The notes: generated from the letters alone by a model not told the origin. A stretch of 64,000 nucleotides of DNA from Rhizobium giardinii bv. giardinii H152 (GCF_000379605.1 NZ_KB902624.1:116185-180184); one strand, 5' to 3'; shown: positions 26,020-35,671, counted from the first letter of the stretch. Made by a program: numbers and translations.

Positions 26020-27396
26020 ATGGTTATAGAGCGGATCGTTTTGGTCTGCCGCGCCGCGGTGATCATTCTAGCGATGCTTGCAACGAGCGGCGTAGCGCTA
26101 GCTCAGGAAAAGGCAGCTTTAGTCCCGCCCACACAAGAGCTTGCCGCGCCCGAGCCGCTCACCGAGGACGAGTTGGAGGTTCTGGTTTCCCGCATCGCGC
26201 TTTATCCAGACGAACTGGTGGCGCTGGTCTCGGCCGCCTCGCTCTATCCCTTGCAAATCGTCGAGGCGGCGCGGTTTCTCGAAGCGCGCTCGAAAAAGCC
26301 CGATCTCAAGCCCAAGGAAAGCTGGGACGGCAGCGTGATCTCGCTGTTAAACTACCCGGAAATCGTCAAAATGATGAGCGAGGATCTCGATTGGACGCAG
26401 AGCTTCGGTCAAGCGATCACCAATCAGCAAAAGGACGTGCTGATCGCAATCCAGCAATTGCGCGACGAGGCGCTCGCCAAGGACATCATCAAGTCGGACG
26501 ACAAGATGAAGGTGGTCGAAGAGGGTGACAACATCATCATCCAGCCGGCGAACCCTGAAACGATCTATGTTCCTCAATATCCGCCGGAGATGCTCTACGA
26601 ACCGGACTATGTGCCGGCGCCGATCGGATATTACGATGAGCCCTATCCCTCCTATTATTATCCCGGAGCGGCCTTCTTCGCCGGCGCCGTCAGCGGCGCG
26701 ATCTTCGGCGCCATCGTCGACTGGGACGACTGGGGTGTCTGGGGTGGCGATTGGGACGGCGACATCGATGTCGATTGCAACAAGTGCTTCAACAACGTCG
26801 ACTTCGACGGCAAGATGAAGTGGAACGACATCGATTGGAAAAATGTCGACCGGAGCAAGCTCAATCTAGACCGAGACCAGTTGCAGAAATTCGACCGCAC
26901 GAACATCAAGAATAACATCAAGGCGAAGGGCGACAACAGTATCCGCAACCGCGCTGCCGCCATCAATCGCGATCGACCGCAGGCGCGCGCCGCTGGCGGC
27001 CAGATCAAGGACGTACGCAAGAGCACGCTCGAAGGACTGAAGGCCCAGCCTCGGCCAACCGCGCGCGCCGGCGATGGGAGAACGGCGGCGAAGGCGAAAC
27101 CCAACGTGTCGAAGTCGAATGTCAACCGTTCCAAGGGCAAAAAGCCCAACGTCAATCGACCAGCCGGCAAGAAGAAAATGGCATCCAAGGCGCAGAACCG
27201 CTCGAGAAAACCGTCCGGCCTCGGCAACGTCAACTCCGGGCGGCGGGAAGTGGCATCGTCGAAACGTGGTGGCCACAGTATGGGCGGCGGCCATCGCGGC
27301 GGCGGGCGCAGCCATGTAAGCCGCGGCGGGGGCAGCCGGCCGATGGCCCGCGGTGGCGGCGGGCGTGGTGGTGGCGGGCGCGGCGGTAGGCGCTGA
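26020..27396 (+). CDS. DUF3300 domain secreted protein
   Basis: The protein has 458 residues from ATG 26020 (preceded by GGGGGAAAG; an upstream TTG would add eight residues). A signal peptide (VIILAMLATSGVALAQ) is followed by the DUF3300 domain, about residues 40-230: LTEDELEVLVSRIALYPDEL, PLQIVEAARFLEARSKKPDL, PANPETIYVPQYPPEMLYEP. A hydrophobic stretch AAFFAGAVSGAIFGAIVDW precedes Asp/Asn repeats. The last 170 residues are Lys/Arg-rich and then Gly-rich. It is probably an envelope protein. It is followed 18 bases later by DUF2950, its usual partner. Biochemical role unknown. Confidence 0.88.
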   Translation: MVIERIVLVCRAAVIILAMLATSGVALAQEKAALVPPTQELAAPEPLTEDELEVLVSRIALYPDELVALVSAASLYPLQIVEAARFLEARSKKPDLKPKESWDGSVISLLNYPEIVKMMSEDLDWTQSFGQAITNQQKDVLIAIQQLRDEALAKDIIKSDDKMKVVEEGDNIIIQPANPETIYVPQYPPEMLYEPDYVPAPIGYYDEPYPSYYYPGAAFFAGAVSGAIFGAIVDWDDWGVWGGDWDGDIDVDCNKCFNNVDFDGKMKWNDIDWKNVDRSKLNLDRDQLQKFDRTNIKNNIKAKGDNSIRNRAAAINRDRPQARAAGGQIKDVRKSTLEGLKAQPRPTARAGDGRTAAKAKPNVSKSNVNRSKGKKPNVNRPAGKKKMASKAQNRSRKPSGLGNVNSGRREVASSKRGGHSMGGGHRGGGRSHVSRGGGSRPMARGGGGRGGGGRGGRR

Positions 27397-27414
27397 GGGG
27401 GCGACGGGAGCACG

Positions 27415-28368
27415 ATGATGACCAAGCTTATTCACACTCTTCTCATGGGATCGGCGGTGTCGTTCATACTCTCCGTTGCACCGCTTCCTGACGCTCTGGC
27501 GCAGGCACCGGCTCCGGCGAGCATCGATGCCTATGCCGCGGCGGAAGACTCTCCCGCGTTCGACGATCCCTCGAAGGCGGTGGAGGCCTTCAAGTCGGCG
27601 CTTGCCGCCAATGACTTCGATGGCCTGGCCCGGCTTTTGGGTCTGGACGCCATGAAGCTCAAGGCAAGCGAGGGGGCGATGGAAACATTTGCGCTCATCC
27701 GTGAGGGGGCGTCCCGCAACGTTGTCGTGCGCGATCTCGAAGGAAGCAAGATCATCGAGATCGGCGACCGCCTCTGGCCCCTGCCTTTTCCGCTCACCAA
27801 AGGCGAGGACGGCAAATGGGCGTTCGACACCTATGTAGGACTGGAAGAGATCGTCAATCGCCGTGTCGGTGAGAATGAGATCGAGGCGATTGAGACGGCA
27901 CGCGCTTATGTAGAGGCACAGAAGGAATATGCCGCCACGGATCGGGACGCGGATGGCGTCTTCGAGTTTGCCCAAAAGCTAATCAGTAGCCCTGCCCAGA
28001 CCGACGGCCTCTACTGGCCGGCGGACCAGGGCGACGGCGAAAGTCCGGTCGGCGACGCGATCAGCGAGGCCGCCTTGGAGGAGGCTAAGGCCGGGGAGGG
28101 CTATTTCGGTTACCGATTCCGCATATTGACCTCGCAGGGCGACAACATTGCCGGGGGCAGATACGACTATGTCATCAACGGCAACATGATCGCAGGATTC
28201 GCGCTGATTGCCTGGCCGGTCAAATATGCCGAGACCGGTGTCAAGACATTCGTCGTCAATCAGCAGGGCATCGTCTACGAACGGGACCTTGGTCCGAGCA
28301 CCGAGGCGATCGTGCCCTTCATCGACCGCTTCGACCCGGACGACAAGTGGACTGTGGCAACGGATTAG
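27415..28368 (+). CDS. DUF2950 domain secreted protein
   Basis: This 317-residue protein has a signal peptide (LLMGSAVSFILSVAPLPDALAQ). The DUF2950 domain covers most of the rest: FDDPSKAVEAFKSALAANDF, EIGDRLWPLPFPLTKGEDGK, ARAYVEAQKEYAATDRDADG, YFGYRFRILTSQGDNIAGG and the C-terminal FVVNQQGIVYERDLGPSTEA. ATG 27415 follows GGGAG. It is almost certainly co-transcribed with the DUF3300 gene. The family is secreted and of unknown function. A 3' fragment of a second copy lies at 12.5 kb. Confidence 0.9.
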   Translation: MMTKLIHTLLMGSAVSFILSVAPLPDALAQAPAPASIDAYAAAEDSPAFDDPSKAVEAFKSALAANDFDGLARLLGLDAMKLKASEGAMETFALIREGASRNVVVRDLEGSKIIEIGDRLWPLPFPLTKGEDGKWAFDTYVGLEEIVNRRVGENEIEAIETARAYVEAQKEYAATDRDADGVFEFAQKLISSPAQTDGLYWPADQGDGESPVGDAISEAALEEAKAGEGYFGYRFRILTSQGDNIAGGRYDYVINGNMIAGFALIAWPVKYAETGVKTFVVNQQGIVYERDLGPSTEAIVPFIDRFDPDDKWTVATD

Positions 28369-28660
28369 CTCGGCTTGAGTTGAGAGCCGTCGCTGGGTGC
28401 GGCGGCAGGAAACGCTGCAAAGGGATATGTTGTTTTCGCTGACGCCAAGCGCTTGGCGTTGACGACGCGGACATTGCGCTTGTCCGGGCTTGTCGACAAG
28501 ACTGCATTTGGCGCCGCATAAGTTCTTAAAAATCAAAATCGATTCAAGGAAAATATCGAGCAATTTCAAATAGCTACAGAGTCCATTGATCGTCATGTCT
28601 GACGCGCGTCGCTGGAGATCGGCCAAAGCCCTGCGACGTTCAAGTGAATGCTACGAAGGT
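28369..28660. other. Convergent intergenic region
   Basis: About 290 bases between the converging DUF2950 and PerM-family genes. No clear intrinsic terminator or RNA gene was seen. Confidence 0.35.
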
Positions 28661-29746
28661 TCAACCGATCGGGTGCACTTCACCATTGGTTCTGATCCAC
28701 GTCTGCAGCACGGTCCAAAGGACGGCCAGCGTCGTCGCGCCGATAAACATGCCGGTAAAGCCCCAGGCCGCCAGCCCACCGATCACTCCGACGAATAGTA
28801 CCAGCAGCGGCAGCTCGCCGCTGCGCGCTATCAGCATCGGTTTGACCACATTGTCCGCCGCCATAAGAACGAAAATGCCCCATACGACAGTAAAGATTGT
28901 CCATCCCGTCTGGCCTTGGGAACCAAGCCAGATTGCCACCGGCAGCCAGACCAGAAGCGGGCCGATCTGGATAACGGCCAGGAAAAACGTAACGGCCGCC
29001 AGGACAATCGCACCGGGAACACCAGCCACGGCAAAGCCGATCCAGGAAAGCACCCCTTCAAGCAGAGCTGTTCCGATCACGCCGATCGCAACGCCCCTGA
29101 TGGCTTTCCCCCCGGCATTGAGCAGGACCAGTCCTCTCGGGCCAACTATACGTTCGGCAATGGCAGACACGAAGCCGACTACCCGCGCGCGCGACGCGTG
29201 GATCATCGCGGCTACGATGATCCCTGCGAATATTTCGAGGACCGCAATCATAAGACCTGCGCTGAGATTGAGAAGCCAGCGTCCCGCGGCGGCGAGCTGG
29301 GGTTCGAATCGTTGCAACAAGGCCAGTCCGCCACCCTGAAATTCCTGCCATATCTGCGTCACCTTTGGTCCGAGCAGCGGGAGACTTGAAATCCACCCCG
29401 GTAGATCGGGGATCCTGCGAGCACTGGCCTCTCTCAGCCATGCGTCGGCAACATCGACATGGCTGACAACGGCAGAGCAGAGATAAATAAGCGGCACGAT
29501 CGTGATGGCCGCAGCGATAGCGCCGAAGCTGAAGGCAGCCAGACGACGCCTTCCGCCGAGAAGAACAACCATCCTATCGTACGGCGCTGCCGTCGCCGTG
29601 GCGAGAATCACCGCGTAGGTTACGACACCGACAAATGGCAGCAATACCCAGAAGGTTGCCGCCAGCAGCGCGGAAACAAGCAACAATGCCAGCGCTGTCT
29701 CGATGACCTGCTGTTGCCCGCCACTCCTGCTGCGCATTTCCTGCAT
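28661..29746 (-). CDS. AI-2E (PerM) family transporter
   Basis: A 361-residue polytopic membrane protein with about seven or eight hydrophobic segments in the AI-2E/PerM pattern: an N-terminal hairpin pair (ALALLLVSALLAATFWVLLPF), a long extracytoplasmic loop, then IVPLIYLCSAVV. The C-terminal helices carry GVAIGVIGTALLEGVLSWIG and the conserved ADNVVKPMLI. The ATG follows a CGGAGGTG ribosome site. Family members are permeases or Na+/H+ antiporter-like exporters with uncertain cargo. It lies 104 bases downstream of the SulP gene on the same strand. Confidence 0.9.
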   Translation of the reverse strand: MQEMRSRSGGQQQVIETALALLLVSALLAATFWVLLPFVGVVTYAVILATATAAPYDRMVVLLGGRRRLAAFSFGAIAAAITIVPLIYLCSAVVSHVDVADAWLREASARRIPDLPGWISSLPLLGPKVTQIWQEFQGGGLALLQRFEPQLAAAGRWLLNLSAGLMIAVLEIFAGIIVAAMIHASRARVVGFVSAIAERIVGPRGLVLLNAGGKAIRGVAIGVIGTALLEGVLSWIGFAVAGVPGAIVLAAVTFFLAVIQIGPLLVWLPVAIWLGSQGQTGWTIFTVVWGIFVLMAADNVVKPMLIARSGELPLLVLFVGVIGGLAAWGFTGMFIGATTLAVLWTVLQTWIRTNGEVHPIG

Positions 29747-29850
29747 GACAGCACCTCCGGATCAGAAGTTAAAGCGATCTCTCCATGCAGCGGCCGCTGG
29801 AAGCGGACCTGTCACTGGCGGAAAGTCCTTCACGGGGCCCTCGCCGGCGC

Positions 29851-31566
29851 TCACCGGGATTCTGCTCCGACTGAGGAAGGGCTGTGTGAGTCAGTATTTG
29901 CCAACAGCGCCGTCACAGCCTCCTCCATATCCTCGAAAATCATGGCGGAGCCTATTTTGGCAAGAACGCCAGAACGTTCCAGCACGTCCAGCGGTTCACT
30001 ATGCAGTTCCACGATCGCGAATTTCATGCCCCGCTTCTCCGCCAATGCCCGTATCTCATCAAGCATGACGGCCGCGGTGCTGTCGATCTGGGCGGCCGCC
30101 CCTGCGTCGAAGATGAACCCTTTGGTATCCGGCCCCAACTTTGCAAAGATATCCTCAATCCGGCTCTTGACGTAATCAGCATTGAGGAACAGCAGGCTGC
30201 CCTGGAGAAGGTAGATCACCAGCCCCGGAACTGGCATCGCCTGCGCATAGCGATGAAGCTTGTAGAACCCGTCGCGTCCTGGAATGCAACCCAGCAATGC
30301 GTCGCGCGGCCTCATTCCCTGCATCACGAGATAGAAAAGTGTTGCAACCACGGCGACGATCACTCCCTTCAGTACCCCGAGACCAAGCGCTCCCGCCATG
30401 CTCATAAGCGCAAAAGAGAACTCGATCCGGCTGATATGCCATAAGTCCCTCAGGGTTCGCAGGTCGATCAAGCCTATAGCTGCCGATGCCAGGACGGCCC
30501 CCAGTGCGGGGGTGGGCAGGATGGCCAGCGCATCGGTAAGGAAAAGGACTGTGAGTGCCAGGGCGACAGCCGAGAAGACGGCCGCCAACTGGGTCTTTCC
30601 GCCCATGAGATCGTTGATTGCAGTACGGGAATCCGAGGCGGTCACAGCGAAGCCGCCGCACAATCCCGAAGCCAGGTTGGCCGCACCGAACCCGAGGAGT
30701 TCGCGATTTGCGTCAACCGGATATCTGTTTTTGGCGCCAAAGCTGCGCGCGGTCACGATGCCAGCGCCGAAGCTCATGATCAGCACTGCCCCCGCGCCCA
30801 AAAGGAGGTCATCAATGGCGACACCGCGCGGAGCCGGTATCGTTGGCCACGGAAGCCGGGACGGAACCCCGCCAACCACGCCTATCCCCAGTGCCTTAAA
30901 ATCAAACGCGTATGATAGGGCGATTGCGAGTGCCACGGCAACAAGCGGTCCGGGAATGGACGGACGCCATGCGCTCAAAAGCCGCAGAAGGACGAAGAGT
31001 CCAACGCCCAGAGCAAGGGAAGGCCAGTGGATCAGGTCCAATTTATAAACGATTTCGACAAGCGGCCCAATCAGCCCGTCACTCTCGATCTTGACGCCGG
31101 TCAGTCGGCCGATCTGCCCGACGAGGATCGACAGCGAGATGCCTGTCATAAAGCCCGTCAGGATCGGACGCGACAGGAGGTCCGCGATAAAGCCGAGCCG
31201 AAGGAAACTTGCAAGAAAGCACAGGAGGCCGACGATCGCGGCTAAGGCCGCCGAAGCCATCACGTTTTCGGCAGTCGATGTGAGACCGAAAGAAACCAGG
31301 ACCGCAGCAAGCACCGTTACCGTGCCAGCGTCCGGACCCACGATGAGTTGCCGCGAGGAGCCAAGAAGCGCGTAACCCAGAACCGACATGATGCTCGCAT
31401 ATATGCCGACTTCCGGCGGCAACCCAGCCAGGGCTGGATAGGCGATCGCACTGGGCAACCCCACCGCCGCGATAGCCAGCCCTGACGTCAGGTCATACCG
31501 AAGCCATTCGGCCCGATACCCTTTGAGGCTGGATATGATGGAAAGGGCTGGCATGGCGTCGAACAT
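29851..31566 (-). CDS. SulP family anion transporter with STAS domain (first copy)
   Basis: About 571 residues. Start choice is uncertain: ATG 31566, ATG 31554 or GTG 31590. The SulP transmembrane domain (about 20-420) shows GLAIAAVGLPSAIAYPALAG, LIVGPDAGTVTVLAAVL and GTVTASDSRTAI-like FAVTASDSRTAINDLMGGKT. A cytoplasmic STAS domain follows at about 440-550 (VIYLLQGSLLFLNADYVKSR, KGFIFDAGAAAQIDSTAAVM). It imports or exchanges anions such as sulfate or bicarbonate; cargo cannot be told. A second, divergent SulP gene lies at 35.8 kb. No carbonic anhydrase is adjacent. Confidence 0.92.
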   Translation of the reverse strand: MFDAMPALSIISSLKGYRAEWLRYDLTSGLAIAAVGLPSAIAYPALAGLPPEVGIYASIMSVLGYALLGSSRQLIVGPDAGTVTVLAAVLVSFGLTSTAENVMASAALAAIVGLLCFLASFLRLGFIADLLSRPILTGFMTGISLSILVGQIGRLTGVKIESDGLIGPLVEIVYKLDLIHWPSLALGVGLFVLLRLLSAWRPSIPGPLVAVALAIALSYAFDFKALGIGVVGGVPSRLPWPTIPAPRGVAIDDLLLGAGAVLIMSFGAGIVTARSFGAKNRYPVDANRELLGFGAANLASGLCGGFAVTASDSRTAINDLMGGKTQLAAVFSAVALALTVLFLTDALAILPTPALGAVLASAAIGLIDLRTLRDLWHISRIEFSFALMSMAGALGLGVLKGVIVAVVATLFYLVMQGMRPRDALLGCIPGRDGFYKLHRYAQAMPVPGLVIYLLQGSLLFLNADYVKSRIEDIFAKLGPDTKGFIFDAGAAAQIDSTAAVMLDEIRALAEKRGMKFAIVELHSEPLDVLERSGVLAKIGSAMIFEDMEEAVTALLANTDSHSPSSVGAESR

Positions 31567-31741
31567 CTCCTGGGTTAGAAGGATCGGCACGTTCTGCAGG
31601 AGCTACCAAGGGCTTTCATTTCCACTCCGTCACGCCGTGGGTCGTCCACCTGCTCCAAAAAACCGTACGGTTGTTGAGTGTGACAGAAATCAACAATGCG
31701 AAGTGGTGTCGGCCGAATTCTGCGGACTTGATTTGCATTGG

Positions 31742-32257
31742 CTACAACACGCGTCCTGCCAGATTGCCTTGCTTGGCCCGTGCTGACCGGAGCAGTTCGT
31801 CGGGGTGCGGAGGCACCGCGAGTGTTCGATTGGAATATGCCGAAATTCCGGTCACTTCCGGACCGAGCCACGGCGGGCGGGGAGGTTGGTCGGCCTCGTT
31901 GCCAAGTTCGATTTCCGCGAGAACGAGCCCTTCGTTGGCGCCGTTATAGACGTCGATATCCCAATCATAGCCGAGGTAGCGCACCTTGTAGCGGGTTTTC
32001 TCAACCAGGGCGGTGGCGTAGGCGAGCATTTCCAGGGCATCGACATAGGGAATATCGTATTCGAACTCCTCTCGCCTCAACGAACTCGTTCGGAATTTGA
32101 CCGTAAGCACGGCGCGCGCCATATCGATCGTCCTGGTGCGCACCGTCCGCTTCTTGTTCGCGGTGAGATAGGCTTGGCTGAATGCGGCGCCTTGGGAGGC
32201 GTGCTTGCGCCAACTGTCGTTTGACACGAGGTATTTTCGCTCTATCTCCGCGGCCAT
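31742..32257 (-). CDS. CYTH domain protein (triphosphate tunnel phosphatase-like)
   Basis: A 171-residue protein that opens with the hallmark EIERKYLV (residues 4-11). Alternating Lys/Arg/Glu strands line the CYTH tunnel: RTVRTRTIDMARAVLTVKF, RREEFEYDIPY, KTRYKVRYLGYDWDIDVYNG and GLVLAEIELG. Relatives hydrolyse inorganic triphosphate or thiamine triphosphate. ATG 32257 follows AGAGGGAC. It is upstream of the SulP gene on the same strand. With ppk2 in the same window it hints at polyphosphate or triphosphate handling, an inference only. Confidence 0.92.
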   Translation of the reverse strand: MAAEIERKYLVSNDSWRKHASQGAAFSQAYLTANKKRTVRTRTIDMARAVLTVKFRTSSLRREEFEYDIPYVDALEMLAYATALVEKTRYKVRYLGYDWDIDVYNGANEGLVLAEIELGNEADQPPRPPWLGPEVTGISAYSNRTLAVPPHPDELLRSARAKQGNLAGRVL

Positions 32258-32636
32258 TTTGTCCCTCTAACAGTTGCGCGAACCGACGACGAACTCCGAC
32301 CGCGATAGTTGACGGAATCCTCTTTAGGACGCGCTGTCCAAGCCCTTGAAATTTGGCTATATTGGTCGGAATCTACCACTTGTGACTTCGGTATACCTCA
32401 CCCCTGCAAGAAAGCGGAATTGTAAACGAACTGGGCGTACCAAAGCGACGGGAACGTGATGCCGATGTGGACGGGCAAATCTGAAGTCCGGTTGGGACTA
32501 CACCGAAACTGCGAAACAAATATTAGTACCAACTTTTGTTTTAGGCAATCGCCGAACTAAACTCCCAGTTCTATAAGTTCGAGGCAGAAACCTGGGAAAG
32601 TCGGCTTTGAGTCAACCACGCTTCTGGGGGATCATC
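32258..32636. other. Divergent promoter region, no gene
   Basis: About 380 bases, AT-rich for this genome, between the divergent CYTH and 115-aa genes. Both promoters should lie here. No specific box was resolved. Confidence 0.4.
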
Positions 32637-32984
32637 ATGCGCAAGCGGATACTTTCAGCGACAGCTCTTCTTTCCGTTGTTTCGCTGCTTTCAGGTCAGA
32701 TTTTTTCTGCACGCGCCGAAGAGCCGACCTTCGCCCAACTTCAAGCCATGTGTCGAAATGCAAAGGATCCATCGCAGCAAGGGTACTGCACCGGCTTTGC
32801 GGAGGCTATCGCGTTACGCCTCGTTCGTGACGACAAGGGCTGCGTTCTTCTCCAGGAGTATATCGACCAGGCAAACGCAGATATTGCTCTTCCCGATCTG
32901 ATTGGCGATCTGAACCCGGCCGAGTACTCCCAGCAGGCTCTCGAAGCGGTGGAGAAATTCTTCTATAGCAGGGGGTGCACATAA
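32637..32984 (+). CDS. Secreted Rap1a/Tai-like small protein
   Basis: The protein has 115 residues from ATG 32637, after GGGGG. A signal peptide (MRKRILSATALLSVVSLLSG, cleavage near ARA) precedes a short helical domain: FAQLQAMCRNAKDPSQQGYC, TGFAEAIALRL, CVLLQEYI and AVEKFFYSRGC. Four Cys in the mature part and the C-x10-C-x-GF/Y pattern resemble the Rap1a/Tai family, whose members include type VI secretion immunity proteins. No type VI genes are nearby, so a general periplasmic role is as likely. Confidence 0.65.
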   Translation: MRKRILSATALLSVVSLLSGQIFSARAEEPTFAQLQAMCRNAKDPSQQGYCTGFAEAIALRLVRDDKGCVLLQEYIDQANADIALPDLIGDLNPAEYSQQALEAVEKFFYSRGCT

Positions 32985-33322
32985 ATGGTGGGCCCGCTCT
33001 TGCGCCAGCGCGACCGGCCGGTGCTCCCGTCGAGCCGCCAGGCGGGTGAGTTCGCCACCATGCTTGACGACAGCCTTCCCTCGCGCACAGCAAAAACATT
33101 CCTGTGCGGGGATTGTCGGTCGAGACGAAGTCTCGTCTGCCGCTTGGCGCGCGAAACCGGAGGCCCGGGCGTGGCTTACAAATGCGACTTGGGCCCATCG
33201 CGCGTGTCGATCTTGATATCTGTTCTCTGCCACCGCCAGGAAGGGGCTTGATCTCTCTGCAGTACTGGGCTTCACTGCCAGCAGTCGAGCCTTTCCTCGT
33301 GGCAAACACCCAGGAGCTCATC

Positions 33323-33655
33323 TTGCGTCCCTTCGACAACCTGCGCCGCCTGTTTCGAGGCATGCGCCACGCGTTCGGTCAACCTGAGGTGCAAGGCGGC
33401 ACTCAGCTCGTCGTCACGCTGATCGTGGTCGCGACGGTCTTCTATCGGACGGTCGAGGGATGGTCGTGGCTCGATGCGGTCTACTTTTCGGTCGTAACGA
33501 TCGCCACCGTCGGCTACGGCGACATCGCGCCCCAGACCGCGATCGGGAAGATCTTCACGATAGGCTACATCTTTTCGGGGATCGGGATATTCGTGGCGGC
33601 GGTGACAGCCCTGGCCCAGGCCACGCTGCGAGCCAAACCACCGGATCAAGACTGA
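33323..33655 (+). CDS. Two-TM potassium channel family protein
   Basis: Two hydrophobic helices (GTQLVVTLIVVATVFYRTV and FTIGYIFSGIGIFVAAVTAL) flank a pore loop. The K+ selectivity filter is complete: VVTIATVGYGDIAPQTAIGK. The start is uncertain. TTG 33323 has AGGAG seven bases before it and gives 110 residues, while GTG 33299 or ATG 33104 would add poorly structured N-terminal residues. No RCK/TrkA domain is attached. It probably forms a tetrameric channel in the inner membrane. It precedes ion exchangers on the same strand. Confidence 0.82.
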   Translation: MRPFDNLRRLFRGMRHAFGQPEVQGGTQLVVTLIVVATVFYRTVEGWSWLDAVYFSVVTIATVGYGDIAPQTAIGKIFTIGYIFSGIGIFVAAVTALAQATLRAKPPDQD

Positions 33656-33658
33656 CAG

Positions 33659-33826
33659 ATGGACGGAGCAGAACTCGTGCCAATCAAGACGGACCCGCTC
33701 TTTTGTGATAGGGTCTTTTCTCGTCGGCAAGTCAGGGCCTTGGAACGCCACGCAAAACTCCCGTTCGAGGAGATGGCCTGTTTGAAATTTCAGGGGCTCC
33801 GACCGCTTCAGAACAGAGACTTCTAG
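33659..33826 (+). CDS. Possible small ORF, 55 aa
   Basis: ATG 33659 opens 3 bases after the channel stop and reads MDGAELVPIKTDPLF, then a basic segment (FSRRQVRALERHAKLPF), ending at TAG 33824-33826. Close spacing to the channel suggests possible coupling. There is no strong ribosome site and no recognised family. It might be only leader sequence of the exchanger gene that follows. Confidence 0.22.
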   Translation: MDGAELVPIKTDPLFCDRVFSRRQVRALERHAKLPFEEMACLKFQGLRPLQNRDF

Positions 33827-33884
33827 TTGCCCGGTTCGAGGTCCTTTTGCGTCCCCGACCGGCTGGGGAACGGAGTGGCGTGCA

Positions 33885-34970
33885 ATGGATCGTGCCCTGA
33901 ACGAGATGCGAACGTCCCCGTTGCTCTGGCTGCTGGTGTTCGTTCCCGTCGTTCTCGCGGGCGAGCGCCTCTGGCCCGACCGGCATACGTTGCTGTTCCT
34001 GCTCTCGGTATTGGCAATCGTCCCCCTGGCGGCGCTGCTCAGCCGGGCGACGGAGTCGGTGGCGGCGCGGACCGGGGATGCGGTCGGTGGCCTGCTGAAC
34101 GCCACACTCGGAAACCTTACCGAGCTCGTCATCGCGCTGGCGGCCCTTCAGGCCGGCCAATACCTTTTAGTGAAAGCCTCGATCGCCGGCGCTATTGTCA
34201 CCAACACTCTTTTCATGCTCGGCGGGTCCTTCCTGATCGGTGGTCTCAAGTACCACGAGCAGGAATTCAACCGCATAACCGCCCGCGTCCAGTCCGGCCT
34301 GCTCTTCCTCGCAACTGTGGCTCTGCTCGTGCCCTCATTCGTTGCCCAGATGGACGGACGGCAAGCCGTCACCCAGCCCCTCAGCCTGGGGCTCGCGGGC
34401 CTGCTGATTGTTGGCTATGGGCTCTCGTTGGTGTTTTCCCTGAAGACCCACAAGGAGGTCTTCGCAAGTGCCGGCCATGGTGAGGCGGATGAGGAGCCCT
34501 GGCCAATCAAATTCGCCTTGTTCACCCTCGCGCTGGTGACGGTCCTCGTCGCGCTCGTAAGCGAGGTGTTCGTGTCCTCGGTGCAGATCGCGGCCGGAAC
34601 ACTGGGAATGTCGCCAGCCTTCGTCGGTTTCGTTGTCGTCGCTATCGTCGGCGCCGCCGCCGAGATGACGACCGCCTTCTCGGCGGCCTCCAAGAACCGC
34701 CTCGACCTCAGTGTCGGCATTGCGCTCGGCAGCGCCGCGCAAATTGCACTCTTCGTGGCGCCGCTCCTTGTGCTCCTGAGCTATGTCATCGGGCCGGAAC
34801 CGATGAGCCTGCAGTTCTGGCCGGGCGCCATCGTGATGATGCTGATCGCGACCATGGCGGCTGCGCTGATGACGAACGGCGGTCGCTCCGCCTGGTTCGT
34901 CGGCGTAATGATCCTCATGGTCTATGCGATCTTTGCGCTAACCCTCTTCCTGCTTCCACCAGCGCCATGA
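33885..34970 (+). CDS. Calcium/proton exchanger (CaCA family)
   Basis: A 361-residue membrane protein with about eleven hydrophobic segments in two homologous halves. Each half carries the alpha-repeat glutamate motif: GGLLNATLGNLTELVIALAA (about 65-84) and VVVAIVGAAAEMTTAFSAAS (about 247-266). This is the Cax/ChaA type that exports Ca2+ (and sometimes Na+ or K+) in exchange for protons. A hydrophilic loop (THKEVFASAGHGEADEEPWP) joins the halves. ATG 33885 has GGAG nine bases upstream. The stop overlaps the next ATG by 4 bases, indicating an operon. Confidence 0.92.
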   Translation: MDRALNEMRTSPLLWLLVFVPVVLAGERLWPDRHTLLFLLSVLAIVPLAALLSRATESVAARTGDAVGGLLNATLGNLTELVIALAALQAGQYLLVKASIAGAIVTNTLFMLGGSFLIGGLKYHEQEFNRITARVQSGLLFLATVALLVPSFVAQMDGRQAVTQPLSLGLAGLLIVGYGLSLVFSLKTHKEVFASAGHGEADEEPWPIKFALFTLALVTVLVALVSEVFVSSVQIAAGTLGMSPAFVGFVVVAIVGAAAEMTTAFSAASKNRLDLSVGIALGSAAQIALFVAPLLVLLSYVIGPEPMSLQFWPGAIVMMLIATMAAALMTNGGRSAWFVGVMILMVYAIFALTLFLLPPAP

Positions 34971-35671
34971 CCGTAAAAGATGATCCACCTCCGGCGGCCG
35001 CGAAGAGGCGCGAAATTGCGACAGTGCGGACCGCCACATCCCGACGGGTGCTCGACCCGGTGGCGCGCGCCAGCGAAGTTCTGTTCGGCCTGATCATGGT
35101 CCTGACCTTCACGTTGTCTCTCGCTGCAACCGGGGTCGGCCGCGCCGACGTGCAGGCCATGCTGCTCGGCGCGCTGGGCTGCAACCTCGCCTGGGCCATC
35201 ATCGATGCCATCCTGTACTTGATGGCCGTGCGCGGGGAAAACCGGTTGGCGGCCGCGACCATACAGGCGATCCGCGATGCCGAAAGCCCTGCGGCTGCGC
35301 GCGCGATCGTCGCGGATCATCTCCCTCCTGCCGTCCTGCCGGCACTGACTGCATCCGACTTGGATCGCATCGGCGTTCATCTCAGCGGTCTACCGCCCGA
35401 AACCCTCGAATCCCGGTTCGGTCGGGAGGACTATCTGGCCGCCCTCGGCGTCTTCCTGCTCGTCTTTCTGTGTGTCTTCCCGGTCGTGGCGCCCTTCCTC
35501 CTCACCGACGTGGCGCTCGCCCTCAGGCTTTCCAACATCGTCGCCGTCGTGATGCTGTTCCTCACCGGTTTCACCTTTGGCCGGCAAGTGGGAAGGCCAT
35601 GGCGCACGGGATTTCTGATGGTGACGATCGGCATGATGCTTGTCGCTGTAGCGATTGCCCTGGGCGGATGA
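34967..35671 (+). CDS. VIT1/CCC1-like membrane protein
   Basis: This 234-residue protein overlaps the exchanger stop (ATGA). Four or five hydrophobic segments are visible. The first (ASEVLFGLIMVLTFTLSLA) and second (AMLLGALGCNLAWAIIDAIL) resemble VIT1/CCC1-type transporters. A soluble helical middle (about 105-150) precedes three C-terminal helices ending in TGFLMVTIGMMLVAVAIALG. Several family glutamates are missing, so metal transport is uncertain. It is co-expressed with the Ca2+/H+ exchanger. Confidence 0.75.
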   Translation: MTVKDDPPPAAAKRREIATVRTATSRRVLDPVARASEVLFGLIMVLTFTLSLAATGVGRADVQAMLLGALGCNLAWAIIDAILYLMAVRGENRLAAATIQAIRDAESPAAARAIVADHLPPAVLPALTASDLDRIGVHLSGLPPETLESRFGREDYLAALGVFLLVFLCVFPVVAPFLLTDVALALRLSNIVAVVMLFLTGFTFGRQVGRPWRTGFLMVTIGMMLVAVAIALGG

